Shown piece after piece: positions 58,644 through 64,000 of a stretch of 64,000 bases of DNA. The position numbers and the translations under genes are program-made. Every line of letters starts with the position of its first letter. Position 1 is the stretch's first letter. The DNA comes from JAAYAO01 sp051133435 (lineage in GTDB: Bacteria > Actinomycetota > Actinomycetes > Propionibacteriales > Propionibacteriaceae): NCBI RefSeq assembly GCF_051133435.1, contig NZ_JBPGNY010000004.1:1-64000 (forward strand), given 5' to 3'. Under the pieces are notes generated by a model. That model was not told the origin of the DNA. It worked only from the letters and a program-made list of their open reading frames with translations, and searched no databases.

Positions 58644-59584
58644 CCCTTCTTCGCCTTCACCTGTTCGGTGACGGCCGGCAGCACGGTGTGCAGGTCGCCC
58701 ACCACGCCGAGGTCGGCGAGCTCGAAGATCGGCGCCTCGGGATCCTTGTTCACCACGACGATCGACTTCGAGGTCTGCATTCCGGCGCGGTGCTGGATCG
58801 CACCCGAAATACCGTTGGCCACGTAGAGCTGCGGCGACACGGTCTTACCGGTCTGGCCGACCTGGTAGGCGTGCGGGTACCAACCGGAGTCGACCGCGGC
58901 GCGCGAGGCACCGACGGCCGCACCGAGGGCATCGGCGAGGGCCTCGACCGACTCGAAGTTGCCACCGGTGCCACGACCACCCGACACCACGATCGCGGCT
59001 TCGGCCAGTTCGGGACGACCCGAGGCCTGCTTCTCCTCCGAGGCGACGATCTTGGCGCCCTTGCTGCTGTCGGCGATGGACACCGCAACCTGCTCGACCG
59101 CACCGGCGGCCGGGGCTTCCTCGGGGGCGATGGTGTTCGGCTTGGTGGTGATCACGGGCACGCCGCGGGTCACTTGGGCCTGCACCGTCCAGTTACCGGC
59201 GAACACCGACTGGACGGTGTTGGCGCCCTCTTCGATGTTGGTCGCTTCGGTGATCAGACCGGAGTCGAGGCGCACCGCGAGGCGGCCGGCGATCTCCTTG
59301 TTGTCCATTCCGGTCGGCAACAGCACTGCGGCCGGCGACTCGGCCTCGACCAACTGGGCGAGGACGTCGACCTTGGGGCTGACGACGAACTCGTCGAGGG
59401 CCGGATCATTGGCTTCCAGCACCCGGGCGGCGCCGTACTTGCCGAGGGTTTCGGCCACCTCGGCGGCCGGGCCGAAGACCACCGCAGCCGGCTCGCCGAT
59501 CCGGCGGGCCAGAGTGAGCAGCTCCAGCGACGGCTTGGTGACGTGACCGTCGTTCACATCAACGACAACGAGAACCTGGGACAT
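58640..59584 (-). CDS. etfA: electron transfer flavoprotein alpha subunit
   Basis: A 314-residue FixB/EtfA. The C-terminal FAD domain has VVSGGRGTGGNFESVEALADALG, SRAAVDSGWYPHAYQVGQTGKTVSPQLYVANGISGAIQHRAGMQTSK and NKDPEAPIFELADLGVVGDL. It binds FAD and passes electrons from acyl-CoA or related dehydrogenases to the quinone pool. It is the second gene of etfB-etfA-iscS and corresponds to Rv3028c in M. tuberculosis as I recall. Confidence 0.95.
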   Translation of the reverse strand: MSQVLVVVDVNDGHVTKPSLELLTLARRIGEPAAVVFGPAAEVAETLGKYGAARVLEANDPALDEFVVSPKVDVLAQLVEAESPAAVLLPTGMDNKEIAGRLAVRLDSGLITEATNIEEGANTVQSVFAGNWTVQAQVTRGVPVITTKPNTIAPEEAPAAGAVEQVAVSIADSSKGAKIVASEEKQASGRPELAEAAIVVSGGRGTGGNFESVEALADALGAAVGASRAAVDSGWYPHAYQVGQTGKTVSPQLYVANGISGAIQHRAGMQTSKSIVVVNKDPEAPIFELADLGVVGDLHTVLPAVTEQVKAKKG

Positions 59585-59599
59585 CTCCGGGCTCCTCTC

Positions 59600-60385
59600 T
59601 CAGATGAACTTGTTGGTGGACAGGAACTCGACCAGAGCGGTCGCGCCGGAGCCGTCCTCGTCGGTGACGATGGTGCCGGCCTGCTTCGGCGGACGCGGGG
59701 TGGTTTCGGTGACCTTGGTGGCCGCGGCCTCCAAGCCGATTCCCGCGCCGTCAACGCCCAGATCTTCCAGAGACCACTCGTCGACGGGCTTCTTCTTGGC
59801 CGCGATCACGCCCTTCATGGACGGGTAGCGGGCCTCACCCGACTGGTCGGTCACGCTGACCACGGCCGGCAGGTTGGCCTGCACGGTCTGGGCGGCGGTG
59901 TCGCCGTCGCGCTTGATGGTGACCGTCTGGCCCTCCAGGCTCACGGTGTGGCCGAAGGTGGCGGCGGGCCAGCCGAGACGCTCCGAGAGCATGGCCGGAA
60001 TCACGCCCATGTTGCCGTCGGTCGAGGCCATGCCGCAGACCACCAGGTCGGCGCCGGCCTTCTGTACCGCGGCGGCCAGGATCTTGCTGGTGGCCAGCGC
60101 GTCGGAGCCGTGAATGGCGTCGTCGAGAATGTGGATGCCGGCGTCAGCCCCCATCTGCAGGGCCTTCTTGATGGCGTCGGCGGCATCATCGGGACCCACG
60201 GTCAGGGCAACGATCTCGACATCGTCGTCGGAGTTCTCGCGGATCTGCAGCGACTGCTCCACCGCGTACTCGTCCAGTTCGGACAGCAAACCGTCGGCGC
60301 CCTCACGATCTACAGTTCCGTCATCGGCGAAATCTCGATCGCCGGTCGCATCTGGGACATGCTTCACCAATGCGAGGATTTTCAT
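59600..60385 (-). CDS. etfB: electron transfer flavoprotein beta subunit
   Basis: A 261-residue FixA/EtfB: MKILALVKHVPDATGD, DEYAVEQSLQIRE, VEIVALTVGPDDAADAIKKALQMGADAGIHI, MASTDGNMGVIPAMLSERLGWPAATF and VTDQSGEARYPSMKGVIAAKKKPV. It heterodimerises with EtfA and binds AMP. It is the first gene of the operon; the start is preceded by GAGAG on the minus strand. Confidence 0.95.
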   Translation of the reverse strand: MKILALVKHVPDATGDRDFADDGTVDREGADGLLSELDEYAVEQSLQIRENSDDDVEIVALTVGPDDAADAIKKALQMGADAGIHILDDAIHGSDALATSKILAAAVQKAGADLVVCGMASTDGNMGVIPAMLSERLGWPAATFGHTVSLEGQTVTIKRDGDTAAQTVQANLPAVVSVTDQSGEARYPSMKGVIAAKKKPVDEWSLEDLGVDGAGIGLEAAATKVTETTPRPPKQAGTIVTDEDGSGATALVEFLSTNKFI

Positions 60386-60539
60386 CTCTCTCCACTTCGT
60401 CGTAGGCCCTTGGGTCAGTGGGTAAGCCTAGCAAGTTTGTGCCGGTCGCCTGCCGGGACGTGCAGCGACTGGGACGCGCGTTACCCGTTGAGGTTCTACA
60501 GTTACCGACGAGGTTTCGTCCGGCACCGGCAGGAGGATC

Positions 60540-61541
60540 ATGGAGCACCCGGAGTCCGCTGGCGCGCCCGCCGGTGAGGACTCGACGGGCCCGCGTTCCC
60601 GGGTGAGATTGCCGATCGTCATCGTCGTGGTGGTGTTGGCGATCACCCTGGGGGTGGCCGGCGGATTCGGCCTGACGTCCTGGGTGGACCGCAGCCGTTC
60701 CGACCTGGGGCCGGGCGACGTGGTGCGCACGTATTTGCAGGCCCTGGCCGACGGCGATGCCGATACCGCGGTGGCGATGGGTGCGACGCTGCCTCCCGAT
60801 CAGTCCCTGATGAACGATGAGGTGCTGAAAAGTGCCCGGGAGCATGCTCCGATCACCGAGATCAAGGTGACCGAGGTGGACGGTTCGGTGGTGCGGGCCG
60901 AGTATCGCCTGGGTGAGCGACCGGTGACCTTCGAGGTCACCCTGGTCGACACCGACCGGGGTCCGCGGTTGGAGCACACCTGGGGTCTGCTGCGGCTGGC
61001 CCCGGTGGCCGGGGAGAACCTGTCGAAGTTCGTGTACGGGGTCGAGGTCACCGCCGCGCAGACGCCGGTGTTTCCCGGGGTGTACCCGGTGCAGACCGGG
61101 CGGGAACTGATCGACTGGGGTGAGGACGCCTCCGCGGTGGTGGACCGTCCCGCCCCCTTCGAGTCGGTCAGCACCAAGCTGCGTCCCCGGCTCACCGAGG
61201 CAGGGATACGAGCCTTCGAGCAGCGCACCCGCGAGTTCCTGTCCGGGTGTCTGTCGGCCAAGGAGTTGGCACCGAAGGGGTGCCCCTTCAGCGTCAAGCC
61301 CAGTGGTAAAGCAGCGCCGGCATCGGTGACCTGGACGGCCGCCGAGGGTGATCCGATGGAGGACTTCGAACCCCGGGTGGACGCCGACAATGTGCTGGTG
61401 CCGACCGCCCGATTCGACTTCACCGTCGTCGCCCGGTGGCAGCAGGACGGCGAGCCGAAGAATGCCGCACGCTATGTCGGCGGACGAGCCACCCTGGACA
61501 TCTCCGACGAGCAGAAGCCGGTATTCGCCTGGAAGGACTGA
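60540..61541 (+). CDS. membrane-anchored extracytoplasmic protein, function unknown
   Basis: A 333-residue protein. A short Pro/Glu-rich cytoplasmic N-terminus is followed by one helix (LPIVIVVVVLAITLGVAGGFGLTSWV) and a roughly 285-residue outer domain. This begins with an NTF2-like start (GDVVRTYLQALADGDADTAVAMGATLP) and contains a Cys pair (FLSGCLSAKELAPKGCPF). AGGAGG lies 3 nt before ATG 60540, and TACAGT at 60497 may be a -10. This layout is frequent in actinobacteria but I cannot name a function. Confidence 0.7.
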   Translation: MEHPESAGAPAGEDSTGPRSRVRLPIVIVVVVLAITLGVAGGFGLTSWVDRSRSDLGPGDVVRTYLQALADGDADTAVAMGATLPPDQSLMNDEVLKSAREHAPITEIKVTEVDGSVVRAEYRLGERPVTFEVTLVDTDRGPRLEHTWGLLRLAPVAGENLSKFVYGVEVTAAQTPVFPGVYPVQTGRELIDWGEDASAVVDRPAPFESVSTKLRPRLTEAGIRAFEQRTREFLSGCLSAKELAPKGCPFSVKPSGKAAPASVTWTAAEGDPMEDFEPRVDADNVLVPTARFDFTVVARWQQDGEPKNAARYVGGRATLDISDEQKPVFAWKD

Positions 61542-61543
61542 GA

Positions 61544-62344
61544 TCAGCGTCCGGTGAAGGTGGCCTTTCCGGGGCCCTCGTTCATGAAGCTGGTCATCCC
61601 GATGGTGCGGTCGTCGGTGTCGAAGAGTTCGGCGAAGATGGTGCGTTCCAACGCCAGACCGTCGGCCAGACTCCCGTCCAGACCGGAATCGATCGTCTCC
61701 TTGGCCGCGCGCAGGGCCAGCGAGGCCGAACCGGTGAACTGCTTGGCCCAGTCCAGGGCGGTCTGCTGAACGTCCTCATCGGCGACGACCTGGTCGACCA
61801 GGCCGATCCGGAGGGCCTCCTCGGCGTCGACGTGACGTCCGGTGAAGATCAGTTCCTTGGCCTTGCTGACTCCCACCAGGCGGGGCAGCCGCTGGGTACC
61901 CCCCAAGCCGGGAACCACCCCGAGGAGCACTTCGGGAAAGCCGAGTTTGGCTTGCGTGCCGGCGATCCGCCAATCGGCGCACAGGGCCACTTCGAGCCCA
62001 CCGCCCAGGGCATAACCGTTGATCGCAGCCACCACGGGCTTACCGATGCCGGCCAGCGCGTCGAAGGCGGGCCCGGTGCGTTCGGCCACCTGCATCATGC
62101 CGGCGGTGTCGTACTCGACCATTTCCTTGATGTCAGCCCCGGCCGCAAACACCCGATCACCGCCGGTGATCACCACCGCGGAGACGTCCTCGGCCCGATT
62201 CAGATACTCTGCGGCCCTCCCGAGGGATTCCTGCATCTCGATGTTGAGGGCGTTGACCTTGGGACGGGCGAGCCGCAGCGTGCCGACCCCGTCGGCGACC
62301 TCGACGATGACGTGCTCGCCGAACTGCTCTGTGTTAGCTGACAT
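61544..62344 (-). CDS. enoyl-CoA hydratase/isomerase (crotonase family)
   Basis: A 266-residue crotonase. The oxyanion-hole segments are VVITGGDRVFAAGADIKEM and INGYALGGGLEVALCADWRIA, with catalytic Glu positions in GFPEVLLGVVPGLGGTQRL. Hydration of enoyl-CoA in beta-oxidation is the likely role. ATG 62344 is preferred over an ATG 9 nt upstream because the latter lies within the -10 box TACGAT, which stands 7 nt from 62344. The electron transfer flavoprotein genes nearby fit fatty acid catabolism. Confidence 0.9.
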   Translation of the reverse strand: MSANTEQFGEHVIVEVADGVGTLRLARPKVNALNIEMQESLGRAAEYLNRAEDVSAVVITGGDRVFAAGADIKEMVEYDTAGMMQVAERTGPAFDALAGIGKPVVAAINGYALGGGLEVALCADWRIAGTQAKLGFPEVLLGVVPGLGGTQRLPRLVGVSKAKELIFTGRHVDAEEALRIGLVDQVVADEDVQQTALDWAKQFTGSASLALRAAKETIDSGLDGSLADGLALERTIFAELFDTDDRTIGMTSFMNEGPGKATFTGR

Positions 62345-62351
62345 GCCGGAC

Positions 62352-62357
62352 ATCGTA
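62352..62357 (-). promoter_or_regulatory. -10 box for leaderless enoyl-CoA hydratase gene
   Basis: TACGAT on the minus strand, 7 nt before ATG 62344. It overlaps an alternative ATG at 62353, which argues against that start. Confidence 0.5.
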
Positions 62358-62443
62358 CCGACGAGGATTCGGCGGCACGGTGCGGCACAATGGGGTGCTG
62401 CCCGCGAGGCACTACAGTCTTGACCACCGACAGAAAGCGAACC

Positions 62444-64000
62444 ATGACCCCTGGCCTACCCGCGCCTGTGGACTCCAGCATCCTCGGAGCCCAAGTACGC
62501 GATGAGGGCACCCACTTCGCCTTGTGGGCCCCCCGCGCAACCCGGGTGGAGTTGGCTTTGGTCGATGCCGATCGCACCCAGCACAACCGCGACATGCACC
62601 GCAGCGACGACGGCGTGTGGAGCGTCTTCTGCCCCGGGGTCGGCCCGGAGCAGCGCTACGGCTACCGGGTTCACGGCGACTGGGATCCCGAATCGGGAGC
62701 CCGGTTCAACCCCGCGAAGTTGCTGACCGACCCTTACGCCCGGGCGATCACCGGCGGGGTGGACTACTCCGGTCCGATCCTGGACCACACTGCCGAGTCG
62801 GATTACCTGCCCGATCCCGAGGACTCCTTCGAAGCCGTCCCACTCAGTGTGGTGGTGGCCCCCAGCCCTCCCCCGACCCCGATCGCGCGGCGCCGTCCGC
62901 TGGTCGAGTCGGTGATCTACGAAACCCACCTGAAGGCCTTCACCCGTCTGCACCCGGCGGTGCCGGAGCATCTGCGCGGTACCTATGCCGGCATGGCGTA
63001 TCCGGCGGTGATCGAGCACCTGCAGCGGATCGGGGTGACCGCGGTGGAGTTTCTGCCACTGCAGCATTTCGCCTCCGAGCCGTTCGTGGTGGGTCGGGGC
63101 CTGAGCAACTTCTGGGGCTACAACACGCTGGGCTACTTCGCCCCGCACTCGGCCTACGGCTCGGTGGGCACGCTCGGCCAGCAGGTGACCGAGTTCAAGG
63201 AGATGGTCTCGGCACTGCACGAGGCGGATATCGAGGTGATTCTCGATGTGGTCTACAACCACACCGCCGAGGGTGGTCATGAGGGCCCGACGCTGTCGTG
63301 GCGTGGCATCGATCACGCCGGCTACTACCGGCTCACCGATGACCTGCGCAATGACTACGACGTGACCGGCTGCGGCAACTCGGTGGACTCGTCCGAGCCC
63401 GGCGTGCTGAACATGATCATGGATTCGTTGCGGTACTGGGTGACCGAGATGGGCGTGGACGGGTTCCGCTTCGACCTGGCCACCACGCTGATCCGCGACG
63501 AGCGGCACCATGTCGACCAGAACCATGCCTTCAAGCAGATGCTGTCGGAAGACCCGGTGTTCAACGACATCAAGCTGATCGCCGAACCCTGGGACATGGG
63601 CCCGTACGGCTACCAGGTGGGTGCCTTCGGCAAGGACTGGTCGGAGTGGAACGACCGCTATCGCGGTTTCATGCGTGACTACTGGCGCGGTGCGGTGGGC
63701 GGTGTCAGCGAGCTGGCGACCCGGTTGTCCGGGTCGGGCGATGTCTTCCACCACTCCGAGCGGCAGATCGAGTCGTCGATCAACTTCATCACCGCTCACG
63801 ACGGCTTCACCCTGCGCGACCTGGTGTCCTACGACGTGAAGCACAACCATGCCAATGGTGAGGACAACCGCGACGGCTCGGACGACAACCGCTCCTGGAA
63901 CTGCGGGTATGAGGGTGAGACCACCGACCCGGCGATCAACGCGCTGAGGCGGCGTCAGGTGAAGAACATGATGGCGACCCTGATTCTGAGTCACGGGGTG
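62444..64000 (+). CDS. glgX: glycogen debranching enzyme GlgX/isoamylase-type (3' end beyond window)
   Basis: The first 519 residues of a GH13 isoamylase-type enzyme; the frame is open to the right edge. An N-terminal CBM48-like domain (FALWAPRATRVELALVD, PEQRYGYRVHG) leads into the barrel: LPLQHFASEP, NFWGYNTLGYFAPHSAYG, VILDVVYNHTAEGG, nucleophile Asp344 in GVDGFRFDLAT, acid Glu381 in IAEPWDMG, and Asp453 in ITAHDGFTL. It hydrolyses alpha-1,6 branches of glycogen. ATG 62444 follows GAAAG; a candidate -10 TACAGT lies near 62413. Confidence 0.93.
   Translation, partial: MTPGLPAPVDSSILGAQVRDEGTHFALWAPRATRVELALVDADRTQHNRDMHRSDDGVWSVFCPGVGPEQRYGYRVHGDWDPESGARFNPAKLLTDPYARAITGGVDYSGPILDHTAESDYLPDPEDSFEAVPLSVVVAPSPPPTPIARRRPLVESVIYETHLKAFTRLHPAVPEHLRGTYAGMAYPAVIEHLQRIGVTAVEFLPLQHFASEPFVVGRGLSNFWGYNTLGYFAPHSAYGSVGTLGQQVTEFKEMVSALHEADIEVILDVVYNHTAEGGHEGPTLSWRGIDHAGYYRLTDDLRNDYDVTGCGNSVDSSEPGVLNMIMDSLRYWVTEMGVDGFRFDLATTLIRDERHHVDQNHAFKQMLSEDPVFNDIKLIAEPWDMGPYGYQVGAFGKDWSEWNDRYRGFMRDYWRGAVGGVSELATRLSGSGDVFHHSERQIESSINFITAHDGFTLRDLVSYDVKHNHANGEDNRDGSDDNRSWNCGYEGETTDPAINALRRRQVKNMMATLILSHGV

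Overview
The window is high-GC DNA with tightly packed, mostly four-base-overlapping genes and many start codons placed 6-8 nt after a TANNNT -10 box. This points to an actinobacterium. Gene content supports it: DUF3145, DUF3052, a TIGR03086/DinB-type protein, an LLM-class (F420-type) oxidoreductase, a homodimeric-type pyruvate dehydrogenase E1 and a PucR-type regulator in front of a fab cluster. Two blocks match gene orders I recall from Mycobacterium tuberculosis: ahpE-DUF3052-aceE-pucR-fabD-acp-kas-accD6, and ligA-(MetE-like)-mnmA-iscS-etfA-etfB. A Propionibacteriaceae-like organism is plausible, but the genus cannot be fixed from this sequence. No tRNA, rRNA, CRISPR array, integrase or transposase was seen.

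Region 1 (1-9.9 kb) looks accessory. A frameshifted GNAT acetyltransferase is followed by a block bounded by two direct copies of a 46-bp sequence (606-651 and 8792-8837). The block holds a small membrane protein, a histidine kinase/LuxR-type regulator pair, a TetR-controlled 14-TM drug exporter, and an ECF42-like sigma factor module (DUF1579-like, DUF998, DGPF/YCII, sigma). The divergent halves of that module share matching TGTCGA-N17-CGAGGTA promoters. A VOC-family protein and a methyltransferase follow.

Region 2 (9.9-22.2 kb) is transport-rich: a heterodimeric ABC exporter, an ArsR sensor with KmtR-like metal ligands beside an NreB-like MFS exporter, an MMPL/RND pump, a TPP riboswitch controlling a thiamine-precursor (HMP) ABC uptake operon, a pair of small Cys-containing membrane proteins, and an LLM oxidoreductase.

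Region 3 (22.3-34.1 kb) carries a Mrp Na+/H+ antiporter operon (mrpA/B fusion, C, D, E, F, G), a convergent glycine betaine/choline-type ABC operon, a DUF2871 membrane protein, and a second NarL-type two-component pair.

Region 4 (34.1-50 kb) is central metabolism: a HAD phosphatase, a eukaryotic-type tandem phosphofructokinase, AhpE, DUF3052, AceE, a PHP phosphoesterase, and the fatty acid locus (PucR regulator, fabD, fabH, acpP, fabF, accD6-like). FabD carries an unusual C-terminal domain that resembles a biotin carboxyl carrier protein but lacks the biotinylation hairpin.

Region 5 (50-64 kb) holds ligA, an MFS exporter, a MetE C-terminal-like enzyme, mnmA, a frameshifted TIGR03086-family gene, an AraC regulator, the etfB-etfA-iscS operon (iscS has no ATG/GTG/TTG start), a membrane-anchored protein, an enoyl-CoA hydratase and the 5' part of glgX, which runs off the right edge.
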